From positions 355,191,448-355,255,447 of the forward strand of contig OY282558.1 in assembly GCA_958295665.1 (NCBI GenBank): a stretch of 64,000 nt of DNA. The letters are read 5' to 3'. The stretch's first letter is position 1. Every line of letters begins with the position of its first letter. The notes under the pieces are model-generated. The model was given only the letters and a program-made list of their open reading frames with translations. It was not told the origin of the DNA and ran no database searches. Of this stretch, positions 1-12,464 are shown in pieces. Both the position numbers and the translations under genes were made by a program. The stretch is from Tipula vernalis. Its lineage: Eukaryota > Arthropoda > Insecta > Diptera > Tipulidae.

Positions 1-470
1 TTGACGGCTGTCTGTATAATCTCCAAAGTACCCATCTTCATTACACTTTAAAGATGCAAAGTGTTCCTGAAGCGGTTCGGGGACAAAGCACCAACAATTT
101 TTTTCCCCCGATAAGAATCTGTTCACAATTGAATAATACCAAAATCGTCAAAATGACCGTATTTCATCAAAAACACCTCCCTGTTACGGTTTGGTTGGAT
201 GTATTGCTGTGCGAAAGCTACTGCATGCTCAATGCTCAAATTTATCAATTATCGACATTAGGCAATGGCACTGTATTCTCCAGATTTAAATCCTCTCCAC
301 TATTTGGTTTGTGTATACTTGGAGAATAAATCCTACGCATTACCACATAAATATTTGGAATCATTTAGAAATGTTTCAAATTGCTGCTGATAATTTTTTT
401 GTAAACTTTTAAAGTTATTTATTGATGCCCATGAAGGCTATTTTGAAAAATTTTTATTTTTCTATTAAAT
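1..470 (+). pseudogene. Tc1/mariner transposase remnant (C-terminal part)
   Basis: A decayed transposase runs in from the left edge. In shifting frames I read TVFHQKHLPVTVW (about 150-195), a block like the mid-core of mariner-type transposases, then YSPDLNPL (about 265-290) and VYLENKSYALPHK (about 308-345), the usual order at the end of the DDE/D catalytic core. The residue that should be the third catalytic Asp/Glu after NPL is His, and stops and frame changes separate the blocks, so the protein is dead. The upstream half and left terminal repeat lie outside the window. Family level is well supported; subfamily is not. Confidence 0.55.
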
Positions 471-3400
471 AAATAATAATATTTGGAATTTATTAAGTCT
501 CCGTATTTTATTGTCATCCGCTATTAATCATTTTAAAACCTGCCCCTCCCCCCGCCCATTTAGTGCATTAACAATGAATTAACCAATGCGGATAGGTTAA
601 GTATAGCGCAACAATTGCTGCAATGTAGGAAAGAGTTTTCCCACATAAGATTGATATGGTCATACCAGTCTTCTTGAGAGCTCGGTATATGGAGCATGTT
701 CAAAACTCTCTAATCACAGTCATCTTTATCCATACCAGTCACTACCAGTCCTTTTTGTTTCAAAGATTACAGTGTCTTGAGCTCCTCCTTTATTTTGCGT
801 TTATTTACTTTAGGCCGGAAACTTTTAATAAATGATATATGGTATGCCTTAGCATAGTAAAAACTTCATACCTCCCATCAATTTTTGGGGTTGTGGTACT
901 GATTTCATTCCTGCGCTTCTAAGTCTATTCTTATTTCTCTTATTTGTGGTTTAACCGGAGCAACTGCTTAGTTTAGACCCTGGTTTACGAAATTTTTTGG
1001 ATGGATTTTGTTTGTCTCAATTATAGAGATTATGTACATAATTTGACGGACTTTGTTTAGTGATTGAAGGTAGTGATATCAATTTGATTGAATCGACTCT
1101 ACTTTTCTGTAATTTTAATTAGCTCCATATTGGGGGGTTGTTACACCACAAGCTCAACTGAATATTGGCAGCAACTTTGTGGAACTGTATACAACTGGCT
1201 TTGATAACCGCATGATTTGAAGAATTCTGGATCAGATTAATTTGCTTTTGAAAAGTGATTTATTTCGTTGTTAATAAATTTGGTGAATAAATGGTCATAT
1301 CGACTTTCCTCTTTGTTTGTACAACAGATGTAGGCGTTAGTCCGTTAATAGTTTCCTCTGAGTTCAGCAGTGGTCGAAATGGTTGGAGTTCACCTGAACG
1401 TAATTTTGCATATAAAATGACGTGGAAGGAAAAATGACGACGTGAAAATGGTTAATGGTACTAGCAAGGTATTTAAATCATTTGTGGTGCTATCACAACA
1501 TTTGTTAATAAAGCAAGCGTCTGGATAAAAGCTGAGAGTTTGATGAATTATAATTTATTTTCTTGATAATACCAAGTGCTGTAACTTTAAACAAAGATAT
1601 ATCATAACAAGGTACATACTCTTAAATTAAAATTAGAGTACAGGTGCTTCTGATTTCATAATAAATACTCGTGTATAGAAATTTATTGTCACATTACTAA
1701 AGTATTTCTAAGCCTATTGTACAGTAAGTCAATTTCCCTAACGTAAACTGTAAAAGTTACTCATCCGAAAATGTAAAATTTAATGAAATAGCTCAACTGA
1801 ATGAAACATGTGGGCCTTATAATAAAACATTTTAATATAGTCTTGTACCTATAGTTGTACAGCTGTACAAATACAATTAAATTACTTTTCTTTGCACAAA
1901 AAGAAAATGTCTATCCACCATTCATTTCCTATCAAGCAGCAGAAACACATCAACAGCAAACAGAAAAAAATTCTTTAGGGTTTCTTCTTTAATACAATTT
2001 CACAAATTCATTCCAAAAAAAAAAACGATACAGAAAGGAAAGCTACAAATAGTAAAATAAACAAAAGAACAAAAAATCAAACTGAAAGGTTGACTTCCGT
2101 CTGACAACCACCCACCCGAAAGCCTAAAAGAAGTTAAAAATGAAGAAAATTAATCTGTATTTTATAATCGTTGAAACTACGTAAGAGAAAACCATGAAAA
2201 TTACCGGATCGGAAAAATTGAACAACAAAAAATAGGTGAAACGTATACAAATAATGATTTTGCTCTGCTTTGATTTATACTTTTTGACTTACCTCTTTCA
2301 TATAGGAATTATAAATAGCACACCGATGAACTGGATGATCGATGTTAAGTTCTTGAATAGCTTAAATATATACTTTTGGCCATGACAATTTAGTCGCCAA
2401 ATTTTAATTTATTCATACATATGTATATAATCCCCCCATTTTTCCATGCATACATAATATATCATAGTCCAATATTTGTTGCATTTTCATTTTCCGTATA
2501 AACCGGTTGTTTTTATCGGCTTGGTAGAGCGCACACAAAAATTGGGGGAAAATGGAAAATTAAGGTGATCTATTGAATTAAAATAAAAATCTATTACATA
2601 AATTATTGTCTGATAATAAATAATTCACGTGAAATTTATATTACATTGTACCAAGCGGCAACAGTATACCAGCATTATGGATGGTACATTGTACATAGAT
2701 GAAACTTTTAGTTTATAAATTATTTATGTTTCTTTGATTTATTAAACGAATATATGGATGTAATGTATACGATTTATATATAGACATATACAAATACACA
2801 TACTACCTCATAAATTATATTTGAAGCTTTCGTTTAGTTGTTGTTTTAATATTTTTTATATAAATTATGGATGGTATACGGAGCAATAGTGGAAAAATAT
2901 AATTGAACTAATTATTATTTAAGATGGGTATCTCTAATAAAAAATCGTGTGAGCAGTTTCGATTAGTGTTTATGAACGGGTTTGAAAAATGTGTACTATA
3001 TAGACCATTTTCGTATAATATTTGACCTTTATTGTTGCTAAAATTATTGATTCGCTTATGAGAATTTGCTGAACCAGTTTAATGTGATGCTTTTAGTTTA
3101 GTATGACCCAAAATACTCTTGTTGCATCTATGCCACACATATGTTAGAACACAAATACTAAACTTAAGAGTAAGTAAGGTGCTTTCAGGAATTCCGCAAC
3201 TGCGCAGATATTGCAATCATTAGTGCGGTATGTACCAGAAATCATAATTGATATAAGAATGTTGCAAAAAGTGCTTTATGAACATCAACTTAAGAGAATA
3301 TTAGTCAGTCGACTGAATTCTTGAAAGAATTTCATATTTAAGGATCGGTGATAGAGTAAGTTAGTTCCAGAATGTATGTAAGTAGGTCCAGGTCGTTCAA

Positions 3401-4955
3401 CTCATACCTTTGGCTTCATCTCGGTAAGAATATTTTACTTCGGTTAGGGAAATTAGGTGGAGAGTAGAGGAAAAGGTGATTCCTGGGAGAGGAGAGTCTT
3501 TTCAGTTACACAGCAAAGCATTATGCCAAACACAAGATGGAAAGGAAATTTCCATATTGTAATCCAAATATTTCATCGGATAAAAATTGATTATTGATTA
3601 GTATCATCAACGACATAGAGAAGCATTCAGTTTATTGCTTTCTTTCGGAGTGGGTTATTCTTTCTCAAATGACGGATCGGCTAAACAAATAACAATATTG
3701 GGGAAACACCTTCAGGCTGATTTGACTTATTACCATTTAAATCTGCTGGTTTTAAGCTTTATCCACCATTGATAATGGTCGTTTTCTCGCCAACTTAAGT
3801 GCAGTATTGATTTTAGGCGTTTAGCAGTTCCCATTTTGCGTTCGTGATTGTACCAAGGGCTACACAGTTTTTAGAGAAAATAAAAATAATAAATTGTTCT
3901 GTTAATCTGCTCAATGACGTCTAAAAAAATATCAAGTCCATAATGAGCTGCGCTATCTGAAATGTAAGGGCTTCGGTAAAAACGTAAAGGAATAGGGAGC
4001 GTTTCGATTAATAAATTTCAACCTATAAATAGTTAGTTAAAACCAACGTTCTTACTAGGTGTAAAATCCTATGGATAGATCTGGACATTTATTTACGGAT
4101 ATAAAAGTTTCGCTCAATGTGGCAACTGAACCGAATTTTGGGAACTTTTTGGATCGCGCTATTCGTTATTTGTTTTGTATTAGGTTTGTTCAGTGAAAAC
4201 ATTCAAAACAGTTTCTTAAATGCAAAGGAAAGTGAAACGAAATCTTATGATTTAGTGGTAGCAATAGCACTAAATAAGGAATTAATAATCAATTAAATAA
4301 ATAAATTTAAAATTGATCGAAATAGATCACCCGGCAACAGTAACAGTAGATATGTAAGCACACATCATAGTACAGTGTCACCACACAATTGTCGTAGTAA
4401 AAATTAAACAGTGTTTCTAGTAATAAATGGGTTCGAAATTGTGATCTCTGCTCATATAAGCACCCATTAAACAAATGCCCGGCAGCTGGAATGATGTCTT
4501 TTAACTGTGGGATATTCGGTCGCACCATAGTAAAAGATGCACTAAAAGTAAAATGTCAATTAACAACCATAGTTTAGAATTTTAGTTGGATAGCAAAAAT
4601 GTAGCAATTTTTATTGGCAACATAGTACCACCATTAAACATGCACTTATTAATTTACGATATCTCTTTATCGATCGAAAGTGGATAAAGGAGCCTGTCTC
4701 ACGATAATCGATAAACATTTATAAAATGAGAACTTTTTGTAGATATAACCTTACGGTAAGCGAAAAGTGGGTTTCAGTTGTTGTACAATATAATAAGTGT
4801 AAATATAATTTGAGGTTAAAATAATTTAAGCAATTTATCCTAACTGGAAAATGTCATTTATGAATTATTCAGCTAATGAAGTAATCAAATTAATAATGAG
4901 GTAACAGAAACAGGTAAGATTGTTGGTACCCAATGTTTTCGATACCTTAAATGCC
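471..4955. other. AT-rich non-coding stretch, nothing recognised
   Basis: No long reading frame, splice-compatible GPCR exon, RNA gene or complete transposon was recognised. Short homopolymers and AT-rich sequence dominate. It is probably intronic to the octopamine-type receptor downstream, but that is inference from the absence of its upstream exons. Confidence 0.4.
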
Positions 4956-6215
4956 TCACCCATTTGAGGATTTGAACTTGGTTTGGTACTATGTGAAAAT
5001 GATCGGCTTTGTATTTTGCAAACCGTTTAGAGTACCCTTTTGATTGCATAATCAAGTGGAACTAACATTGCGGACGTTAGTTAATACTGGAATAATTAAA
5101 CCAGTAAAATGTAGTGATTGGGCTTCGCCTATTGTCGTCGTCGAAATGCCAAATGGTAAAATACGCATCCGCTGTGATTTTAAAATTAACGTAAATCGGT
5201 TGCTTACTAATGACCACTATCTCCTATAGGACTACACTGGCCGATACTCGACGTATTGCGTGTGTATTAGATTTTAAAGGAGCTTATCGACAACTGGCAT
5301 AATATGTGAAAGATATTTTTAAGGTTTATAATTTACCATGGAAAATTGATTCCACACTTGTCTTCAACGAGTGTAATACTGAGTATAATGTGTGAAAAAA
5401 TTCTGTAATGGATCGTAATCTAGATTTAGGGCACTATGACACAGCACAGGGCAGTGAAGCACTAGCAATCATTTTCGCTGTAAAAAATGTTGAAAAATAC
5501 GTGTTTGGAAACAAATTTATTATTTATAGTGATCATGAACTTCTAAAATATTTGTTTAGCCATAAAAATCTTTTGCCCAGTTGCAGCAGCGAGAATACAC
5601 AGATGGCCTCCAATCTAATCGACTAACGATTATAAGATATGCGGTAACAAAAGAGTTCTTTATTGACGAATGCCGATTGCTTTCCACGGATGCAATTTTC
5701 ATTAATTATTGTGACATACCTGAAGAAGTAACCTTAAATAAAAAGAAGTTTATTGTAAACTCAAAATGATGAGATTTTGAGTAAAATTACAAGCATCTAC
5801 AGAATGAATGGCCAAACTACGCTATAACCAATAATATGAAACCGCATATGTTCAAATCAAAAACCAGACCGAACATTCACCAACAGAATAAAATTTCGTA
5901 AATGATGGTCTACAAAAACATTCACTACAGCCAGAACAACTTTCACAATTAAAATAAATACAACGAAAGAAACTTAGATTTAATTTGGGTCAAGGAAGAA
6001 TGCATGAAAATAAAATTTTTTGTGAACTGGGTTCTCGATGAGTAAATTTATCAGAGGTAAAATAGTGAAGAAGCTGTCAGCGATGTTATATTAATTTAAC
6101 AGAATTACTAGGAACGCGTAGTGTGTGTGGCACATAGGAATCAATTAAAAAGGTTTTATTGACGAGAGAATTTTTTTAATTCTTTTCCAATCAAGGGGAA
6201 GGCACCACCGTGTAT
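4956..6215 (+). pseudogene. Ty3/gypsy retrotransposon pol remnant
   Basis: Reverse transcriptase N-terminal part at 5044-5229: LRTLVNTGIIKPVKCSDWAS is the standard primer-grip region, followed by GKIRIRCDF. After a stop the frame continues with VLDFKGAYRQL (about 5258-5300), the first catalytic-Asp region of RT. The palm is then deleted and RNase H resumes at 5408-5560 with GSEALAIIFAVKNVEKYVFG and YSDHELLKYLF, holding the Glu and Asp typical of gypsy RNase H. A fragment near 6117-6150 (VAHRNQLKR) resembles an integrase C-terminus, and a purine run AAGGGGAAGG at 6193-6202 fits the polypurine tract before a 3' LTR. It is non-functional, with stops, frameshifts and a deletion of most of RT. Integrase core and LTR boundaries were not resolved. 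Confidence 0.75.
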
Positions 6216-6538
6216 TGATTCAACCAATCTGATAAGTACTAAAATCAATTATTTTTTAAGAGATGTGCCATAAGCTTTTTCCATAGGGGTTCACCGGTGT
6301 TTTGGAGAGCTACATTTTATGGTTATACATATTGTAATACTAATTATTATTCCTGTTATTTGTTGACATTATTATTACTCTCTGTGTTTTGATCAGTTTT
6401 CATGATTCCATTGAGACAATCAGTAATAATATATTATAATTACATATCTATCTGTGTGGTTTTCTGTATTAAATACATATTATTTCTTATGTAACTTGGA
6501 TTATATAGTTTCCAAAGAAAACTTTCTCTAATAATGGA

Positions 6539-6586
6539 AGCTTTGAGCTGACTAAACGTTCAAATCGGTTTAGTCAGCTCAAAGCT
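6539..6586. repeat. Perfect 19-bp hairpin
   Basis: The arms at 6539-6557 and 6568-6586 are exact reverse complements (AGCTTTGAGCTGACTAAAC) around a 10-nt loop. Weaker pairing (CTCTAAT) continues outside the arms. It could be the core of a small inverted-repeat element or a fold-back relic. There is no sign of protein coding. Confidence 0.8.
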
Positions 6587-6589
6587 AAG

Positions 6590-7690
6590 AGAAATTAGAG
6601 GGACTTTTTTACAACATTTGCGTTTAATAGGCCTGTGCGATTTTGAAAAGTAATAGAGTACTTGTTTCATTGGGGAGCGGCTCGATATTTTGTTTTCTAA
6701 AATCTTTTTTTTATTTATACTTATTTATTAAATATTAAACTCCCCAAAAAGCCTCTAGGGGGACTAAGCAAGGGAGGGAGTTACCGAAGCCGTTAGCCTC
6801 TACAATTCTAAGTTAAATTATAATCCAAATATCACTAATACGTGTCATTAATAGATTCTATGTAATCCGCTCCTACGTACGGCACGCAGTGCGACATGTT
6901 TGCTGATCTCGGCTCCTACGTCCACCGAAGTAAATTCCCCATTTTCCAGAATTTATGTTTTAGGTTATTTTCGTTTCGTAACCGAAACCCTCATTTCCCA
7001 GAATTTATAACAGTGAAGATTTTGGAAAACATGATTTCGTACCCAACCTGTTTCATTGGACACACAAATTTACTGATTTAATACAGCATTTGAACTAACT
7101 CGACGCCGTACGAAATTTTTAGTAGATATACCAGATGCTTTCAGATCTCTACATATTCTGTTTGCTAATTATGTGGCGAAACTCAAAGCGACAGTATTGA
7201 GCAATCACCGTGATCGCTCATCATGATTATCACTTTATATCTTAGTGCTTCAAGAAATAACGAAAATAATTCAAACAATGTAATTTACTCCTATCTCTGT
7301 TGTATGACTGAGCGCTCCAAGAGCGACTATTGATAAACCAATGTGATCTTGGTTGTTTAAATCTCTTTGTCAGAGGGAGGTCTGGTGTTGATAAGGGATA
7401 TCTGTCAATATGATTGATCAATAATCGCTCTTGAAGTGTTAATAAATGTTCACTACATACGCTCTGTAACATTAATTCGCTAGGAAACACATTGAAAAAA
7501 ACTGTGCTGGCCACGAAAATATAAAATTTTACTGAAATCAAAGAACATTCGGAATTATCCAAGACCCGTTATGTGTTCAATACATTTCGAATTTAACAAC
7601 AAAAAAAATAATTTAATCAAACCTCGAAAAACAATACAACAAGCTTATGTTAATTAGTGCTTATGTTACATATAATGTGGAAATAGGAGA
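6590..7690. other. No recognised feature
   Basis: Contains an open frame of 106 codons on the minus strand (7242-7562) with no motif I recognise. Otherwise AT-rich sequence without interpretable structure. Confidence 0.35.
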
Positions 7691-8714
7691 AATAGAAATA
7701 TATAAATAGGAGAATGTCACATTTTCCGGTAAATATACATATTTCCCAAAGTGAGTGGTAACAGTCCGAACAAAATATTCATATTTGGTACATTTTCCGG
7801 TGAATGTGAACATTTCCCATAGGTCATTGGTGAATTTCATTTTCCTCCAAATATAAAAATTTGTACACTAAATTTATGCCAGCGTACCATTATTAAATTT
7901 AAAAGAATATGGAATTCGATGGAAATTGCCTAATTCTTGACCGATTACGATGAAATTTGACATGGGCGGTGGAGATGGGATTCTAAAATGATTTTTTGAC
8001 AAAGTTCTGGAATACGGCCGATCAAGCGATGGAAATAGGATTCTAATGATTTTTGGATAAAGTTCTGGAATATGGCCAGTTAAAATGGAACTTCGCTGTT
8101 TGTTGGCCGATTATAATGAAATTTAGGACTCTGAGATTCTTAAATGATTTTTGGACAAAACTCTGGACTATGGCCAATTTAGATGGAACTTCGCTGTTTC
8201 TTGACCGATTTTGATGAAATTTGACATAGACATTGATACTAAAGGGGTATGGTTTATTTCCTTTTCTAAACGCATGTATTAATCTATTGTAAATTATTAT
8301 TATCAGTTTAAACTTCATATAGTGGCTTTTTTTATTCAATTTATCGCAATTTTAACATAGCTGTTTTTAACAAAACTGCATATAAAAAAAACGTAAAAAA
8401 ACGATTTTGTACACAGCTAACGAAACTGGTGAAAGGTTTATGAACTAATTTCCCGTTCTATTAAAAGGTCAACGGTTTATTTTATTAAAAAAAAAAGATG
8501 AATAAACATTTTTAATAAAATCTTCAACGTTATATCAAGATTAAATTAATTCACAAATTAGAGCTGTTCTTAATGAAACTACCTACATATAAAAACAATA
8601 TAAACAAAAATTATTGTACACTAACTTGCGATCCATGTGTAAATATGTGTGAAGTTGAAGAACTACAACACGATTTAATTAAATTTTTTCAACTAGATGG
8701 AAATAGCACAATCA

Positions 8715-8940
8715 TTTGGGGTACGATTATGTCGGCATTACGAGTTTCGAGTTACGAGAAAGTGCGTAATTAAGAGAAATTCTTGTAATTGCGACTCGTT
8801 GTTTTTTTACTCGTACAACCTTTTAAGTACGGCAGACAACTCGTAATGATTAAAAAGATTATTTTTAAGGAGAATTTATCAACATATTTCGAATTCTCGA
8901 AACTCGTAACTCGTAATACGAGAGATACATAATCCCACCC
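8715..8940. mobile_element. Possible MITE with imperfect terminal inverted repeats
   Basis: The left side reads GGGG..GATTATGT..CATTACGAGTTTCGAG and the right side, reverse complemented, reads GGG.ATTATGT..GTATTACGAGTTACGAG. The interior is short and non-coding. Flanking duplications are not clear, so the limits and class are uncertain. Confidence 0.45.
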
Positions 8941-9434
8941 TTGACTTAAATTTAACAAAAGGTTTGAAGACAGATGGAAAAAATTACATTCAATCTATCA
9001 CATTGACATGAAATTTTCGATAAATCGGTTGCTTTCAGAAAATAACATAATATTTATTCAACATGTCGCCAGTAGTTGGCGGACGTCAAAGCGCCCAATC
9101 TTATGTGTAATTTAAATCGGCTATTCCGCATTAAAATTACTGATGGCATTGTGTTGAACGAAACCTTTAAATTATTTATATCACAATAAAAAGACAGATA
9201 ATTAGGACGTATGAACCTACTGTAAGGGTGGGTTTTGTTCTATCTGCTTTTCATCGCCCATGTCAAATTTCAACATAATCGGTTTAGAAACGGCAAAGTC
9301 CCACCTTAATTCTTTCTTAATTACAAAAAGTACACTAGCATAAATAATCTGCGTTAAATAATTTATCCACATTTACCAACGTTAACTGGAAAATGTGTAC
9401 ATTATCTAAATTTAGTAGGTAAATGTATTTTGAA

Positions 9435-9473
9435 CCACAAATTAGACAACTATAGTTGTCTAAAATGTGGTTG
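9435..9473. repeat. Short near-perfect palindrome
   Basis: ACCACAAATTAGACAACTA is followed directly by its reverse complement with two mismatches. It lies within the repeat block and is probably part of its fold-back structure. Confidence 0.65.
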
Positions 9474-10331
9474 ATCTCACATTACCCAAAGTAGCAGGCG
9501 AATATGTACACTTACCGGCGAACGTACACATTCGCCGCTCTATTCACATTAGCCGTAACACTTTTAGAGGCCAAGAAAGTAGGGAAATAATTTTCATATT
9601 TCGCTTAAAAAAGTATAAAAATAAACCCGGTTTTCATTAGAAAAACCACAAAAATTTAATCTATGACCTTCATAATTTCCATTTCTAATCAAAAATCTTG
9701 CATCGAAAAATTGGTGTTTTGCACACATAAAAGCACTCTTGCCAAAAAACAACGTGGCAGGATACAGAACAAGATAAACAAAATAAACTCTAAAGGAGCA
9801 ATTCATTAGTAGCATCTATTCCCTAATGTAGGAACACTAATCCATTTAATATCATCAGAATGACTTACTGTTATTTCTTTCCGAGAAAGCAACATTAGGA
9901 ATTGGGCATGGCTAAATTAATCAATTAATCGATTTTTTAAAATTGTTCTACTATTTTCTATTAAAAAATAGGACTGAAATTATAAAATTAATGCGAAAAA
10001 CTAACTTAATTCTGTTGAAATGATTCTGATTTCTGTACAAAAAACTGGAATACCAGAAATTTCTCCATTCTAATGCCTTTAAGAATGGTAAAGTGTTATG
10101 GATAATTTTAATTTGTAAAGAATGCTAAAGATGGACAAGTAACTCTCATTTGACTTCTCGAAAAAATGGACCAAAAACATTTATCGAGACCTGTTATTTT
10201 GGAATAGAATCGTGGCATTGACTGAAAAAGAGAGAATTTTCGTTGAGTGAAATTGACGATTTTTGGAAAATGTTTCAATGAAGTTTTGTTATTAAATAAC
10301 GCAATGAAATTGAATTAATTAAACCTAAATA

Positions 10332-10339
10332 CTCGTTTC
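10332..10339. repeat. Left target-site duplication of hAT element
   Basis: CTCGTTTC immediately precedes the CAGTGTTGT terminus. The identical 8 bp follows the opposite end at 14395-14402. Eight-base duplications are diagnostic of the hAT superfamily. Confidence 0.9.
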
Positions 10340-10714
10340 CAGTGTTGTGCACGTAAATTACATTGCGTAATTTACACTATTATTTACGTGTAAATAATTG
10401 TATTTTATACCCGCAATTTTTTACGTTACAAAGTAAAAAATTGTAAATAATTAGCGACATCTGTGCGAAATGTGACATTTAAATGAAAAGAGCAGAATTA
10501 AAAAACTTTATGTCTATATTACAACCATTTCACAGCTCTATCTATCGAAATTAATGTGAATGTAGATTGTACTATGTGTTTTCGATAAAATGCTTAAAAT
10601 ATGCCGACCAAACGCATTTTATTTAACAAAAAACGGAATAATTTATTCTGTTTTTTATTATTAAAATTGTATGTATTCGAAAATGTTATTAAAAAAGTAA
10701 TTTCTCTATTTACA

Positions 10715-11178
10715 TACATGGTTCAAATAATTATAATTTATTCTGCGCCATCTCACACGTAGGTATCATACTATTTGATTTATAAAATTTGACTGTGTAT
10801 GTTTTACTTTTAACTTTCACCACCGCAATTATGTTAGATTGTCAAAAAAAATTATTTTCTAAAATATTAAAACTATCTATCTATAGCATTCACAGTTGAT
10901 ATTAATTACGGCAACTACTCCAAGTCCAAGCGAGCTGGCCAGAAGTAATCGATTCCTAATGCCTATAAATATATAGCCACCATTTAGCAATTGGTATTCT
11001 AACAGCTACGTTCTCGAAAACGATAAGTAATTTAATTGGATCGCGCATCATTCTTTATCAAGGCTCAACTTTGTTACAATAATATCATGGCAGGGGCAGC
11101 GAAATGCAATCATAACTGTGGTAACCAGTTGGTTTTTGGTACGGTTCTTTGAAAGCAATCGCACAAATTAATTCGGTC
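10715..11178. repeat. Module A, copy 1 (direct repeat inside hAT element)
   Basis: 464 bp beginning TACATGGTTCAAATAATTAT and ending at GAAAGCAATCGCAC..GGTC. Nearly identical to 12001-12464 with no indel visible (constant offset of 1286 bases). Non-coding. It is followed on its right by satellite units. Confidence 0.9.
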
Positions 11179-11555
11179 CCAAATAGCGTGTACCGAATTT
11201 CAATATTATAACGTATCCCGTTCCGATTATACGGCTGTCTATATATTCCCGTAGTGTTTAGTATGAGAAAATAACCGTTTCTTCAACTGCCCTTGTTTGT
11301 TAACTGATTGAAGTGGAATTTAGTATGCAAGTTGATATTAGCCCACAAATAGCGTGTACTGAATTTCAATATTATAACGTATCCCGTTCCAATTATACGG
11401 CTGTCTGTATATTCCCGTAGTGTTTAGTATGAGAAAATAAATGTTTCTTCTACAACTTCCCGTGTTTCTTAACAGATTGAATTGAAATTTAGTATGCAAG
11501 TTTATATTAGCCCACAAATAACGTATACCGAATTTCAATTTTACAACGTATCCCG
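11179..11555 (+). repeat. Satellite array, first orientation (2 units plus part)
   Basis: Units recognised by CACAAATAGCGTGTACCGAA begin near 11178, 11344 and 11513, giving periods of 166 and 169. The array stops at ACGTATCCCG (11555), the same endpoint as the array ending at 13173. The last partial unit here shares with the other array's last unit a variant (TTTCAATTTTA instead of TTTCAATATTATA), so this is probably a real structural terminus. Confidence 0.88.
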
Positions 11556-12000
11556 TTATAGAAGAAAAGTTGTAGAAGGAACGTTTATTTTCTCATACTA
11601 AACACTACGGAAATATATAGCCAGCCGTATAATCGGAACGGGATACGTTATAATATTGAAATTCGGTACACGCTATTTGTGGCTCAATATAAACTTGCAT
11701 ATTAAATTTCACTTTAATCGGTTAACAAACACGGGAAGTTGTAGAAGAAACGTTTTCTCACACTAAACACTACGGGAATATATAGACAGCCGTATAATCG
11801 GAACGGGATACGTTATAATATTGAAATTCAGTACACGCTATTTGTGGGCCAATATAGACTTGCATACTAAATTTCACTTCAATCGGTTAAGAAACACGGG
11901 AAGTTGTAGAAGAAACGTTTATTTTCTCATACTAAACACTACGGGAATATATAGCCAGCCGTATAATCGGAACGGAATACGTTATAATATTGAAATTCAT
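11556..12000 (-). repeat. Satellite array, inverted orientation
   Basis: The same units are in reverse complement (CGCTATTTGTG at about 11671 and 11837, period 166). The array ends abruptly at 12000 where the second module A begins. With the array to the right of that module it forms long inverted flanks around module A. Confidence 0.88.
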
Positions 12001-12464
12001 TACATGGTTCAAATAATTATAATTTATTCTGCGCCATCTCACACGTAGGTATCATACTATTTGATTTATAAAATTTGACTGTGTATGTTTTACTTTTAAC
12101 TTTCACCACCGCAATTATGTTAGATTGTCAAAAAAATTTATTTTCTAAAATATTAAAACTATCTATCTATAGCATTCACAGTTGATATTAATTACGGCAA
12201 CTACTCCAAGTCCAAGCGAGCTGGCCAGAAGTAATCGATTCCTAATGCCTATAAATATATGGCCACCATTTTGCAATTGGTATTCTAACAGCTACGTTCT
12301 CGAAAACGATAAGTAATTTAATTGGATCGCGCATCATTCTTTATCAAGGCTCAACTTTGTTACAATAATATCATGGCAGGGGCTGCGAAATACAATCATA
12401 ACTGCGGTAACCAGTTGGTTTTTGGTACGGTTCTTTGAAAGCAATCGCACAAATTAATTCGGTC
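12001..12464. repeat. Module A, copy 2
   Basis: Direct copy of 10715-11178 with a few substitutions. Bounded by inverted satellite units on the left and forward units on the right. Confidence 0.9.

Larger units (their letters stand above)
7695..9555. repeat. Decayed repeat block with about 100-bp units
   Basis: Between about 7900 and 8260 a diverged unit of about 100 bp recurs, recognised by CTGGAATATGGCC, then GGAACTTCGCTGTTT, then CGATTTTGATGAAATTTGAC. A reverse-complement copy of the last motif lies near 9255-9290. The outer edges (7705-7820 and 9370-9545) both carry CCGGTGAA/CCGGCGAA plus ACATT-type words in roughly opposite orientation, suggesting ends of one old element of about 1.85 kb. 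The boundaries are approximate. The same unit family reappears at 27.0-28.2 kb. Confidence 0.5.
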
